Translations under genes and position numbers: made by a program | Assembly (NCBI RefSeq): GCF_023702225.1 | Contig: NZ_JAMQCO010000006.1 | Coordinates: forward strand, 228,550-292,549 | DNA: 64,000 bases | Direction: 5' to 3' | Source: Aureimonas altamirensis | GTDB taxonomy: Bacteria; Pseudomonadota; Alphaproteobacteria; Rhizobiales; Rhizobiaceae | The notes under the pieces: model-generated | What the model was told of the DNA's origin: nothing | Database searches by the model: none | The model's input: only the letters and a program-made list of their open reading frames with translations | In this document: positions 45,211 to 53,903 of the stretch, one piece after another | How positions within the stretch are numbered: position 1 is the stretch's first letter | Layout: each line of letters begins with the position of its first letter

Positions 45211-46399
45211 CGCTCATCCTGTCGCCGGAGAGACCGCGCAACAGCGCGCCGAGCGCGGCAAAGTCACCGAGCCTCACGGTGACCTTGTCGCCATCCTTCA
45301 CGAGGATGCTGGGCGGCAGCACAAGGTCATCCGCGCCGTCGCCTGTCCAGTCACCCGGGGTGCGGCCGACGATAGCCTTGTCGAAACCCAACAGGCTCAG
45401 ATTCGGGGTCGCTAGCGCACACTGGCGCGCCAGCTTGTAGCTGTCCGTCTCTAGGTCACCATAAACAAAGGCAAAGACATGCGCGGTCGGGTTCGCCTCG
45501 AGACTACGGCATATGACGTCATTGATATGCTCGTCTGCGAAGGAATAGCCACAGATGAAGAGCAGCGAAGACGGCGCGAGAAGGAAAGACTTCAGCCGAT
45601 CGAGCATCGCGAGATATGGCATCTTGCGGCTCTGGTCATATTTGAGATGCGACGGGTAGATTAAGTAGCTCTGCTTATCGGTCTTCTCATCGGTTCGAAC
45701 GACGTCCGTCTCATTCTCTAAGCGCCAGTTGAGCGAGCCATGAATTTTCCACAGCCGGGTCCACCGCGGCGGCAACAAGCCCTCGTCCTCAACGGCGCCG
45801 AGGTCGAAGAAAGCCTTCCGGGCACCGATGAAGCCGTCGAAATAGGGCGCTGAACTTTCCTCGAGCGCCTGCTCCATCAGCAGGTCGTAATTGGTCGTAA
45901 AGAGATGGACGGGCCGCTCACGACGGATCGAGCGACTCCAGATCGCAAGATTGTGATAAGGGCTGTCCTTTTCCGGAAGCGTACGGGTGACCTCCTCGGA
46001 GATCACCTTGCATACCTCGGCATCGAGCACTTTGAGTTCTGTTGCTGTGAGGCCGCGTACATTTCCGATACCGGCGACGCTCGCGAACACGCGGATGCGG
46101 CTGAGGATGAGTTCGATATTGCCACTGTTGCCGCCATCCTCCTTCACGATCTGAACGATCTTGTCCCAACTTTTGGGGTTTATGGGGTCCCCGCTGGACA
46201 GGGTCTTGGCGATTACCTTCGTCAGTCCTGCCACGTCCCAGATCAGTGGGTCGGTGATAGTCTTTCCATCCTCCTCGCGCTCATTGACACGGATCGACAG
46301 CGGGCAGCCCGCGCCGAGGAAGAAGCCGATCGGTTTACGGTTCTGCGACAGCGCCTGCTGAATGAAGCTGATCTGTCGAACCGGATCATGTTTATGCAT
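45197..46399 (-). CDS. SIR2-family NADase of a SIR2-HerA defence system
   Basis: This 400-residue protein has the SIR2 NAD-binding motifs: GFFLGAGCPLSI at 26-36, HLFTTNYDLLME at about 165-176 (Asn170, Asp172), and WKIHGSLNW with the catalytic His220; LFICGYSFADEH provides the second Rossmann motif. The zinc-binding cysteines of deacetylase sirtuins are missing, consistent with defence NADases. The ATG at 46399 follows GGCGGCGAG, giving MHKHDPVRQI; a longer open frame upstream lacks a good start and family similarity. First gene of the SIR2-HerA-KTSC-nuclease operon. Confidence 0.88.
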   Translation of the reverse strand: MHKHDPVRQISFIQQALSQNRKPIGFFLGAGCPLSIRVNEREEDGKTITDPLIWDVAGLTKVIAKTLSSGDPINPKSWDKIVQIVKEDGGNSGNIELILSRIRVFASVAGIGNVRGLTATELKVLDAEVCKVISEEVTRTLPEKDSPYHNLAIWSRSIRRERPVHLFTTNYDLLMEQALEESSAPYFDGFIGARKAFFDLGAVEDEGLLPPRWTRLWKIHGSLNWRLENETDVVRTDEKTDKQSYLIYPSHLKYDQSRKMPYLAMLDRLKSFLLAPSSLLFICGYSFADEHINDVICRSLEANPTAHVFAFVYGDLETDSYKLARQCALATPNLSLLGFDKAIVGRTPGDWTGDGADDLVLPPSILVKDGDKVTVRLGDFAALGALLRGLSGDRMSDDPA

Positions 46400-47016
46400 C
46401 TCGCCGCCTAGCCAGCACTCCCTCCCTGGTCCGGAATTAGTAGTCCTTAATCTTCTACCCGAACAGGCCGGCGATGTCGGGCGGCCCGAAGGTGGACGCC
46501 ACAATCCGCTGGCGCGATCTCCCATTATCGCCGTGACAATGACGTCACTAGCCTTCTTTTGCCGATAAGTTCGGATATCCCCCAACGACCCCGTGCTGAA
46601 TCAATATTTCATCACCAATTTGTAACGCAATACAAGTGGTAAACCTATTTATATTGACACCTGATCTGATCAGGTTCGGATCGTCCGCTATAGCAGACCT
46701 TCTGATCGGTCCAAGCGGACTCTATGTTTTCAGATGGCCACTGTCAGCCGGAGACTGGAGTTCAGTGCAGAATCACTGTTCCCGACCTGAGGACCGACAC
46801 CTTCATGACTGCGTGCACGTAATCCGCACCTTGTCAGCCTCGGCAACGATCCGCCCGGCAAAGGCGGAGGCATATTCTCCGACGCAATCAGCTCGATATG
46901 ATCCTGCTGCCGACGCGAAGCCGAATGGCGGAAGCGCATCCTTGGCGTGGTTCTTGCGCAGCCTAAAGCCCAACCCGAAGGGCAACGCGCAATCCTGTAA
47001 CGTACAACAGCATTCG
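46400..47016. promoter_or_regulatory. 617-base non-coding region upstream of the SIR2 operon
   Basis: No convincing gene is present here. The AT-rich part (46580-46680) differs from the rest of the window in composition. At 46659-46675 there is a palindrome ACCTGATC-T-GATCAGGT with eight-base arms, with TTGACA immediately before it (46654-46659) as a possible -35 box. This could be an operator, but it lies about 260 bases from the SIR2 start and no matching -10 box is clear. Confidence 0.4.
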
Positions 47017-47508
47017 TCACGGATTCGGGGGCGAGGTTTTTTCCAGCCGGTCAACTGCGGCCGGATCGGACGCGGCCTTGCGAAGCGCGGCCCAATTGTC
47101 AGGCGGATTGCCGTCCTCCAGCATCCATTTGAAAACCTTGTAGGCGTCGGTTTTGGCGCCGTAGGTCCGCAAAGTCGTTTCATCATTCACCCAGGCGAAG
47201 ATGATGATTTTCGCGGTCGAGTCATACCGGAAGAACAGACGGAAGCGGCCATTGCCGAACTTCGCCCGGAACCAGTGCTTGTGCGCCTCGCCGAGCGTCG
47301 AACCTTGTCGATAGATGGTTGCGGTCGGGTCGGCAGGGATTGTCTGGAACACCAGCTTGTTCAAAGCGGCCAAGAGCTTCGTGCTCGCATTCTTCTGGTA
47401 TTCGTCGGGCTTCCTGGCCTTCAACGCCTCAACAGCGTCGGTCAGCTTTTCCAACTGATCGAGAAAGAGGGGATGCGCCAGAATGGTCCAGCCATTGATC
47501 GTCAGCAT
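47017..47508 (-). CDS. yhaV: YhaV-family RNase toxin
   Basis: This 163-residue protein matches YhaV toxins: NGWTILAHPLFLDQLEKL at the N-terminus, GEAHKHWFRAKFGNGRFRLFFRYD in the centre, and FAWVNDETTLRTYGAKTDAYKVF. YhaV is a ribosome-dependent RNase of the RelE superfamily neutralised by PrlF. It starts two bases after the prlF stop. Its C-terminal tail (KTSPPNP) is a little longer than usual. Confidence 0.92.
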   Translation of the reverse strand: MLTINGWTILAHPLFLDQLEKLTDAVEALKARKPDEYQKNASTKLLAALNKLVFQTIPADPTATIYRQGSTLGEAHKHWFRAKFGNGRFRLFFRYDSTAKIIIFAWVNDETTLRTYGAKTDAYKVFKWMLEDGNPPDNWAALRKAASDPAAVDRLEKTSPPNP

Positions 47509-47510
47509 GG

Positions 47511-47843
47511 CTAGAGCGCAACATCCCCGTCAATCTCGGCATCGAGGTCCACGTCCATATCCCCGACAAGCGCGGCCACGCGGTCGCGCAAACTGGCGGG
47601 CAGCGCAACGACGGATGTGCCGGGGTTCCTGCTCATGTCCTGTGCCAGAAATTCGAGGAAGCGATTCACGACCGGATCGCTGACCTCTTCCGTCGCCTTC
47701 TCGACATGGACCCGGCGCTGGTCGTCGACGAAGAAGGCAATGCGCCCCCCGTAGTCCACGCCCAAAGCCTGCCGGACGCTCTTGGGAACGGTCGTCTGGC
47801 CCTTGGCGGTGATAGTGCTTTCTTCTTTCAGCAACGCGCCCAT
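47511..47843 (-). CDS. prlF: PrlF-family antitoxin
   Basis: This 110-residue protein has an AbrB/SpoVT-type swapped-hairpin DNA-binding domain: STITAKGQTTVPKSVRQAL at residues 9-27. The acidic C-terminus (VGDMDVDLDAEIDGD) would bind the toxin. The ATG at 47843 has TTGGAG upstream; the frame is open for 63 bases more. It represses its own promoter in known systems, probably here through the palindrome at 47874-47891. Confidence 0.92.
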   Translation of the reverse strand: MGALLKEESTITAKGQTTVPKSVRQALGVDYGGRIAFFVDDQRRVHVEKATEEVSDPVVNRFLEFLAQDMSRNPGTSVVALPASLRDRVAALVGDMDVDLDAEIDGDVAL

Positions 47844-47873
47844 GATTGGCTCCAATTCTGATCCTCGGCATAG

Positions 47874-47891
47874 GTAAGGAAATTTCCTTAC
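47874..47891. promoter_or_regulatory. Perfect 18-base palindrome upstream of prlF-yhaV
   Basis: GTAAGGAAATTTCCTTAC is identical on both strands and lies 31 bases upstream of the prlF start. This is the expected type and position for autoregulation by PrlF or the PrlF-YhaV complex. Confidence 0.65.
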
Positions 47892-48010
47892 TTTGTCAAG
47901 AGGCATGCCTAACGACTATCAGGATGGGCCCACGTGATGTCCGCTTTTGGCAAGTGGCCATCGGTATTTGAACGTCCGACCTTCAGGCGCGAAGCAGACA
48001 TCCCTATTTA

Positions 48011-48072
48011 GGAGGGCTATAGAGGGCTATGGAGTAGACATAGTTCTCATCGCTATCTCGCATGGCCCGCCA
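48011..48072 (+). repeat. Internal island arm, copy 1
   Basis: This 62-base segment (starting GGAGGGCTAT and ending GGCCCGCCA) matches 56699-56760 over its whole length without a gap; I count about 42 identical positions. It also contains two copies of AGGGCTAT. It lies just before an IS481 remnant and a segment resembling the island's left arm, so it may mark the old right end of a first integrated segment. Confidence 0.6.
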
Positions 48073-48100
48073 TTTCAGACCTGTACGGCCCGGAGACATA

Positions 48101-48375
48101 GGTAACAGATCGTACCTAAGACATGGGTGACAACCTTGTGCCGAACGGGTTGTCGATAGTTTGCAGAGTTTTCTGTTCCAGGTCGATATATCCCAGATCG
48201 TAGTTCATGAAGCTGACGATGCCGAACGCACGGCAAACGTCGCTCATGCCCTCGTCGTCGAGAAGACGGCCGACAAAACGAACACGCTCATCCATAACCG
48301 AATACTGCTTCCACGGCATCAACACCTCCCCCCAAAAGCGAAAAGTGTTACCCATGTCCGGTACAAATCGTCACC
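48101..48375 (-). mobile_element. IS481-type mini-element (internally deleted)
   Basis: This 275-base element has imperfect inverted ends of about 30 bases: left GGTAACAGATCGTACC..., right end read inward GGTGACGATTTGTACC..., both continuing into ACATGGGTRACA. It contains only a fused start and end of an IS481-family transposase. It could be moved only by a complete relative elsewhere in the genome. Confidence 0.7.
48116..48319 (-). pseudogene. Internally deleted IS481-family transposase
   Basis: The 67 codons begin MPWKQYSVMDERVRFVGRLL, the N-terminus of IS481-family transposases including the start of its helix-turn-helix (DVCRAFGI), and jump in frame to SFMNYDLGYIDLEQKTLQ and NPFGTRLSPMS, the C-terminal end of the same family. 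The whole DDE catalytic core is missing. The joint falls at about residue 34 (GI/VSF). It may still make a small DNA-binding peptide, as the frame is open. Confidence 0.75.
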
Positions 48376-48393
48376 TATCTCTCGGGTCGTTCA

Positions 48394-48433
48394 GCCGATT
48401 ACCGCACTAATTCGCCGGCTATCTCTTTAACAT
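48394..48433 (+). repeat. Segment resembling the island left arm
   Basis: GCCGATTACCGCAC and a CGGCTAT at the same distance match 37753-37792 beside the tRNA (GCCGATCACCGCAC, CGGCTAT), and both are followed within about 75 bases by GGTTCTC and a CCC. The similarity is modest over 40 bases but ordered. It suggests a second left arm inside the island. Confidence 0.4.
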
Positions 48434-48584
48434 CAAATGGATAGCATTTTGCGGGGTGGTCGCCCTACGGGCAGGGGTTCTCGCACGCCCTACAAAGCCG
48501 CATGGCACTCGCTACAACCGCCGATCACTCGCTACGGCTCCTTCGCATGCCTCTCAACAAATAGGCTGGGGCATGACCGGGGGG

Positions 48585-49850
48585 TGGAGTGGACCCCGTT
48601 TCGCCGGACAGACGGCGGTTGGGTTTAGGCACTGAGCCTGATGAACTCGCGAGGCGAGCGGAACTTCAATCCTGAGTGCGGGTGGACCTCGCAATAGTCT
48701 TCGATCCAGAGGGGTAGCAAGGCGAGGATGGTTGCGGCGTCGGGCAGGATCGTTACCCGAGCGTAGTCGCGTTTCAACGTTTTGACGAAGGCTTCGGACA
48801 TGCCGTTGCTTTTAGGGCTGCGGACGGGCGTGAAGAGCAGCGTCAGGCCGAGGGCTCGCGCCGTGTCGGCGGTGTCCCTGGCGATGTACGCGCTTCCGTT
48901 GTCGGAGAGCCATTCGACGGCATGTGGCTTTCGCGTCGTGCCGAAGCGGCGTTCGACGGTGGCGACCATGAGGTCGCGGACCATCTCACCGGAGATGCCG
49001 CCGTTGGCGACCGCGAGCGAGGCAATGATCTCGCGGTCGCAGGCATCGAGCACGAAGAGGACGCGCACCACTTCTGGGTTCTGGGTGTGGACGTGCCGTA
49101 TGGCGCTCCAGCGTCAGGCGATGGTGCTGAATGATCCGTAGCACGCGCTTGGCGCTGACCGTGGGCTTGCCTTCGAGACGCAGCTCCCGGTTCAGCAGAG
49201 CCGTGACACGGCGATAGCCGTAGGTCGGCCTGGCATCGACGATGGCGCGGATCGGTGCCAGGAACTCGGCATCCTCCGCCATGCGGTACGGAACCCGTGG
49301 TTTGGCCGTCCTGCCGCGTCGCTCGTTGATGTGAGAACGAGCGACGTTCAGCGTCCTCGCCACCGCGCTCACCGTGAACCGTTCGTCGGATCGCTCCACA
49401 ACAGCAAGGGCGATGTCCGCTTTTTTTTGGAGGGTGATGTCGAGCGCCTCCTTGAGGATCTCGTTCTCCATCGTCTTGCGGCCAAGCAGCGGTTCGAGGT
49501 CGCGGACGCGCTTCTCCAAATCACGAACCCTCGATGACCCGACGACATCCTCGTCAGCCTCGACAGCGGCATGACCGCCCTCCACCATCCGGCGCTTTCA
49601 GGCAAAGAGCTGCGACGGTGAGATGCCGGCCTGGCGCGCTACGAACGACACGCTCATCCCGGGCTGCATCGCCTCTTCGACGAGACGGACCTTCTCGGCC
49701 GTGGACCAGCGGCGCCGGCGCTGCACCGAGGCGATCACTTCGACCCGCGAGAACGGGCCGTCCGGAGCTTTCGACATAGTCGTACTCATAGGCGAATGCC
49801 TATGCCTTATCGGCTATGCTACCTGTCCGGTCAAAAAGGGGTGCGCTCCA
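48585..49850 (-). mobile_element. IS3-family insertion (IS2-like group) with preserved ends
   Basis: This is a 1,266-base insertion. The left end TGGAGTGGACCCCGTTTCG (48585) and the right end, read inward, TGGAGCGCACCCCTTTTTG (49850) are inverted repeats that continue to CCGGACAG. Both sides are flanked by GGGGGG, a possible target duplication, although a G-run could arise by chance. The transposase inside is broken, so the copy is dead unless helped in trans. Confidence 0.75.
48625..49789 (-). pseudogene. Degenerate IS3-family transposase (orfA/orfB)
   Basis: Three fragments on one strand make up the gene. At 49789-49598 an orfA helix-turn-helix (RRRRWSTAEKVRLVEEAMQP, SQLFA) ends at a TGA where related proteins have Trp. 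From 49588 the frame resumes with a leucine-zipper region (LEKRVRDLEPLLGRKTMENE) and the orfB N-terminus (RPTYGYRRVTALLNREL). Near 49090 a deletion of perhaps 70-80 bases shifts frame, and 49071-48625 encodes the DDE core remnant (VLDACDREI, LSDNGSAYIA, HPHSGLKFRSPREFI). Nonsense, deletion and frameshift together make it non-functional. Confidence 0.82.
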
Positions 49851-49978
49851 GGGGGGCCGACTGCTGACTCGAGGGTTTCGGCATGATCTGCGGGCTAGCT
49901 GCAGGTCTGCCAAACTAGGCAATGGCCCGCCAGTTGGCGCGTACTTTGATCGAGAAACTCCTTCTCAAACCGCCAAAT

Positions 49979-50860
49979 CTAAGCGAAGCCCATTCGCTCC
50001 GCGTCTGCAATCATCTCCGCACAAACTTCGTCGGGATTTCGCGGTGAGAACATATGCTCGATGGCATTCCGCCAAATGAGCACGTTGGTCGAAGCCGGGT
50101 CGTGATTGAGCGGATAGAATTGCGCATCTGGCTCGCTGTGGCGATTGTCCATGATCAGCACCCGTGTGGGGCTGAGAGGAAACGTCACCATGGCTTCAGA
50201 GTGCTTCAATCCACAATGCGGACCGATGGTATCGCCGACCAATACCGGGTTATCGGAGGTAATGAAAACTGGCTTATCACTGAAGAGAACGGCCCAGCGC
50301 ATCTTGAGGAACATCTGAGCGATACCAGCAGCTCGCCCGATCCATGCATTCCAGGCTTGTTTCATGTCCTCCTCGGTAGCGTCCCGGTAGTGCGGCCAGG
50401 AACTGTGATCCAGTTCCACACGGCGGTCGCCGATGGTGACGGCATCGGGAAGTGTGTCGTGCTGGGCGAAGAAATCGGCACATTGCTGGTGCATGGACTT
50501 CCAGAACTCGAATTGCCGGGGCGTGCGTAGCCAAGTCACCGCAGCCAAAAGAGCCACCATCTTGCGCAATGGCTCCCTGGAAAAGTCGGGGAAGTCATTG
50601 CAGACCGCCTTCCACACCGGATCGCCAAAAAAACGCTCCAGTTCTGCGAGCTTCTTCTCCAATGCGTCGTCTCGCCGGCCGTCAGCATTAAGCGATGCGT
50701 AGAGGTGAAACTTCACGGCTACCTTGTCGATACGCTTCAGCTCAGGTTCTCCATCGTTCCTGCTGAAACGCCAAATGCGTTGCCGGCCCTCATCGGCGGC
50801 GAAGGCTTTCAGGTAGGACTGCGCCACCCAATGGCAGCGTTTAGTAACCTGTTTGGCCAT
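49979..50860 (-). CDS. DUF4238-family protein
   Basis: This 293-residue protein resembles DUF4238 proteins: the N-terminal KRCHWVAQSYLKAFA (a conserved H-x3-Q-x-Y-L-K block), then IWRFSRNDG, and later FITSDNPVLVG and TFPLSPTRVLIMDN. The fold and function are unknown; the conserved His, Asp and Asn residues suggest an enzyme. The ATG at 50860 lies inside the end of the upstream gene (20-base overlap), so it is the last member of a coupled operon with a MauJ-like and a TPR-HEPN protein. DUF4238 proteins are frequent in defence islands, which fits this location. Confidence 0.75.
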   Translation of the reverse strand: MAKQVTKRCHWVAQSYLKAFAADEGRQRIWRFSRNDGEPELKRIDKVAVKFHLYASLNADGRRDDALEKKLAELERFFGDPVWKAVCNDFPDFSREPLRKMVALLAAVTWLRTPRQFEFWKSMHQQCADFFAQHDTLPDAVTIGDRRVELDHSSWPHYRDATEEDMKQAWNAWIGRAAGIAQMFLKMRWAVLFSDKPVFITSDNPVLVGDTIGPHCGLKHSEAMVTFPLSPTRVLIMDNRHSEPDAQFYPLNHDPASTNVLIWRNAIEHMFSPRNPDEVCAEMIADAERMGFA

Positions 50861-52316
50861 GTGATAACGACGACGCCGCACTCTGCTCGGACTCGATCTC
50901 AGCCGCATCACTAAACGGCGAGTCCGAAACTCCGAGCTCTGTTTTTATGAAATGCCGAGCTAACCGGCGCATGATATCGGCTGCATTATGCAGCCGATGC
51001 AATTCTTCGGCGATGTCAGGATCGGAGGGGTGTTTCTCGCGCACATGGGCGACGGCCACCCGGCACGCTTTCCATAGATATTGCTCGAGGTCCTCGCTCC
51101 CGCGCGCCTTTTGGAGCGCAGCTAGTAGGTCGCCGTCGAGATTGCTTTGCAGAAGCCCGAAGGTCTGCGCGATCCACGGGCGGATATCCTTTCCCTCCGG
51201 GTAGCGGACTTCAAGCACCTTGAAGTAGCTCAGCACGGCATAGCTGATCATGAACTTCTGCTCGGCGTTTCGTCCCTCACGATAGAGCGCGAGGGCTCGC
51301 CGCGCCTCATTCGATGTCGGAATATTTCGGTTGAAAACCCATTGGTACCTGGTCGTGAAAGCGAGATTGCGCTTTGACACAGCAACGGGCACCGGGTTAC
51401 CCGCCCAACCATCCTGCATGATGGCGTACTGATCGTCGCACCACGCGAGCAAACTGAGAAAGCGATTAATAACCGTCATCGCCTCTTCCATGCTCAGCCC
51501 GTTCGCGTGCAGATCGATATGTACTGATTGCACATGGTCCTTCGTCTTCGGCATCAGCACGAGTTTGTAGCGATCAAACTCGATCAGCATTTCCTCGCGC
51601 GGCCAAGTTACTTGATTATCAACGCCGATATTCAGGAAGCGCGATGATGGCCTTGCGCCCAACCGCACGCGGCGCGCTTCCTCCGCATCCTCCCGGTCAT
51701 ACTCGCATCCATCGCCAACCGGCGGCGAGGGATGCGCCCGTGCTTCGGCAACCGCCCTCGCGAGCTGCTCGATGAAGCGCCGGTTGAAGACCAGTTCCCG
51801 GCTAACCGGGGCGTTTCGCAACTCGGCGTCCAGGTGGGCTCGAGGTTGGAGCGACGATACCGCCTCGTCACGGACGAATGACAAGTGGTCCCGCGTGCCG
51901 TTATGTTCGCAGGTGATAACCCCAAGGCCATGGCTGTTGGTTCCTGCCTCCGCCACTGAGAGCCGCACGGAAATTACGCTGTCAAGAATCGCTTTGTTCG
52001 ATAGCAGGTTACTGAGCGCGTCGGTTAGCGTGGTGGCGCCACCGAATGCATCATTCGTTCCACCGACCGGCTTCAGCTTTGCGAGAATGGTAGCCACGTG
52101 CCCTGACCAGCCCGGCTGCGCAGCGGTCAGACCGAGTACTGCCGCGACGATCTGCTCGTTGCTAAGCGCACGTCCTCGGTTCTCACGGCCGCGTGGTAAT
52201 TTACCGTAACCACGCAGCGACTCGAAACGCTGATCCATATCGATGGACGTATCGGTTACCACATCGCTGTGACGGGATAGTTGGGTCAATACCTGGGAAA
52301 GCTGCTTAGCAAGCAT
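50841..52316 (-). CDS. MauJ-like protein of unknown function
   Basis: This 491-residue protein has no catalytic motif I recognise. Its middle and C-terminal part (NRFLSLLAWCDDQYAIMQDGW, AEQKFMISYAVLSYFKVLEVRYP, CRVAVAHVREKHP) resembles proteins annotated as 'methylamine utilisation protein MauJ', a label with little functional meaning; the AVAHV...H stretch could be HEPN-like. The N-terminal 200 residues are not recognised. It starts three bases after the HEPN gene stop and overlaps the DUF4238 gene by 20 bases. A link to methylamine is not supported, since no mau genes are present. Confidence 0.6.
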   Translation of the reverse strand: MLAKQLSQVLTQLSRHSDVVTDTSIDMDQRFESLRGYGKLPRGRENRGRALSNEQIVAAVLGLTAAQPGWSGHVATILAKLKPVGGTNDAFGGATTLTDALSNLLSNKAILDSVISVRLSVAEAGTNSHGLGVITCEHNGTRDHLSFVRDEAVSSLQPRAHLDAELRNAPVSRELVFNRRFIEQLARAVAEARAHPSPPVGDGCEYDREDAEEARRVRLGARPSSRFLNIGVDNQVTWPREEMLIEFDRYKLVLMPKTKDHVQSVHIDLHANGLSMEEAMTVINRFLSLLAWCDDQYAIMQDGWAGNPVPVAVSKRNLAFTTRYQWVFNRNIPTSNEARRALALYREGRNAEQKFMISYAVLSYFKVLEVRYPEGKDIRPWIAQTFGLLQSNLDGDLLAALQKARGSEDLEQYLWKACRVAVAHVREKHPSDPDIAEELHRLHNAADIMRRLARHFIKTELGVSDSPFSDAAEIESEQSAASSLSHGQTGY

Positions 52317-52319
52317 GGC

Positions 52320-53903
52320 CTAATCCTGCCGCTTCCAGTCGTCGTCCCATGTATCGAGGAGCATCGGCATGCTTATCGCGTCGCTTCCCTTCTCGTGGGC
52401 ACGTCGCCGTTCCTCAGCGTGGATGCCCAACGACAGGTACGTGATCGTCGCTCGAGCCAGCTTCAATTGACGCAAAGTCTTGGCGATCAGATCGGTAACT
52501 GGAAGGTCGAAGATGCCCGCAGTGCGAGGCTCGGCAAGCTGTGGCGAGATCGCCCGCATCAGCCAGTCGTGCACCGTCACGAACTTATGCTCCATATGAT
52601 TTCGCAGATCGTAGAGCGATTGGGCGTCCGGCTCGGTGACCGCCTGGAAATCGTCCTCGAAGATATCCTTGGATAGCCAAAACAAGCCGCGCAGCGGCCA
52701 ATTCGCCAACCCGTCCAGCGCTGGGTGGAGTTCCTTTCTCTTGCCCTTCACGAACCAGAGACTACGGAAATTGACCTGCCGCTCCTTATGTCCCAGGGTA
52801 AGGTAGGCATTGAGCAGGAACGCGGTCTTATCGAACACTGCGTAAGCTCCACGGAACGCCATCTTCATCCGCTCGACGGGAAAGCCGAAAGCAGGATAGT
52901 CAAGCGTGTTATAAAGAAGCACGCCTCGATCCGAGAAATGCACGCCGGTCGAGGCGATACCCTCATACAGCGCATACCGTGCGGCGCAGAATTCCTGCTT
53001 GATGATGTTGAAGTAGTGGATAACGGCGGGCAGGCCCGGCCCTGCGTCGATGCCGACCGTGATTGAGGGCAACGTCATCACGTCCCGTGCGGCGATCGGG
53101 TTCGGCCCTACATCGTTGAGCGGGTTGATGAAGAGGCGGTTGTTCAAGCACCATTGCCGGTACTCGCGCTCTTTTTTGCCGCGACCCATCGAATGGTTCA
53201 GCATGTCGATTTGCCCGGCAATTCCGGGAACATCGTAACGCGTCCAAATGTCATTCAGATGCGCCGCGAATTTGCCGAAGGCTTCTTCATAGCCATAACT
53301 CTCGACCACGGCATCATCGGCGCATGCTTGCGCCAACGACTCTGCGGCAAAAATCATCAACACGCGGTGATGACCTGGATCATAGAGCGCATGCGCATAG
53401 TGCCCTAGCCCAGCTCCACGGTTACCGCATGCCATTGCGAACTTGGGAACGGCGCTCAGCGCCCGATCCCAATATTCGATGGCTTCGATGAACCGGCCGG
53501 TATGATTCAGGATGTTGCCGAGATTGGTATAGATCTGCGCGCGCTCGCGCGGCTCAAACTCCTGAAAGCCAGGATGCGCCAGCGCCCGGCGTAGCTCCAA
53601 TATCTCGCCGTCAATGGCTTCGCTTTTCCACAGCCACACTTGCAAATCCGGCGATGCATGGCGCTTCGAGCTCCAAATGTTGGCACGGAAATAATGTGCG
53701 CGGCAGGCATGACGCGCTGCGACATTCCTGGCCAAGTACTGGTCGAGCAGGCCGCTGGCGTGATCCAGGGCGGCAACCGATGCCTCATCGCCGCCTTGAT
53801 CAATGATCGCACCGATTACCTGCATGGCTTTGTCTTCGGAAAGCCCATCAAGCTTCTGAACCATGAGGGAAGCCAAGGATGGTTTGCGTGGTGACGGTGC
53901 CAT
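52320..53903 (-). CDS. TPR-HEPN protein (LA2681-like HEPN family)
   Basis: This 527-residue protein has tetratricopeptide-like repeats in its first 200 residues (AQIYTNLGNILNHTGRFIEAIEYWDRAL is the clearest) and an LA2681-like HEPN domain in the C-terminal half. The HEPN active-site motif Rx4H is present as LRNHMEHK at about residue 434. HEPN proteins of this sort are typically metal-independent RNases. ATG at 53903 is chosen because it overlaps the stop of the small upstream gene (TGATG); a GTG at 53957 in the same frame is the alternative. It is probably the effector of the surrounding operon. Confidence 0.75.
   Translation of the reverse strand: MAPSPRKPSLASLMVQKLDGLSEDKAMQVIGAIIDQGGDEASVAALDHASGLLDQYLARNVAARHACRAHYFRANIWSSKRHASPDLQVWLWKSEAIDGEILELRRALAHPGFQEFEPRERAQIYTNLGNILNHTGRFIEAIEYWDRALSAVPKFAMACGNRGAGLGHYAHALYDPGHHRVLMIFAAESLAQACADDAVVESYGYEEAFGKFAAHLNDIWTRYDVPGIAGQIDMLNHSMGRGKKEREYRQWCLNNRLFINPLNDVGPNPIAARDVMTLPSITVGIDAGPGLPAVIHYFNIIKQEFCAARYALYEGIASTGVHFSDRGVLLYNTLDYPAFGFPVERMKMAFRGAYAVFDKTAFLLNAYLTLGHKERQVNFRSLWFVKGKRKELHPALDGLANWPLRGLFWLSKDIFEDDFQAVTEPDAQSLYDLRNHMEHKFVTVHDWLMRAISPQLAEPRTAGIFDLPVTDLIAKTLRQLKLARATITYLSLGIHAEERRRAHEKGSDAISMPMLLDTWDDDWKRQD

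Noticed and set aside
46636..47514. A 292-codon plus-strand frame over the SIR2 upstream gap and yhaV
   Set aside because: It is antisense to yhaV in its second half, has no ribosome site and no recognisable sequence; the gap is treated as non-coding.
48394..48433. CRISPR-like repeats around the island arms
   Set aside because: The short GGCTAT-type repeats are irregular in spacing and not separated by unique spacers, and no cas gene is in the window.
50841..52316. A role in methylamine use for the MauJ-like protein
   Set aside because: No methylamine dehydrogenase or other mau gene is near; the name reflects only a loose family label, and the context is a defence island.
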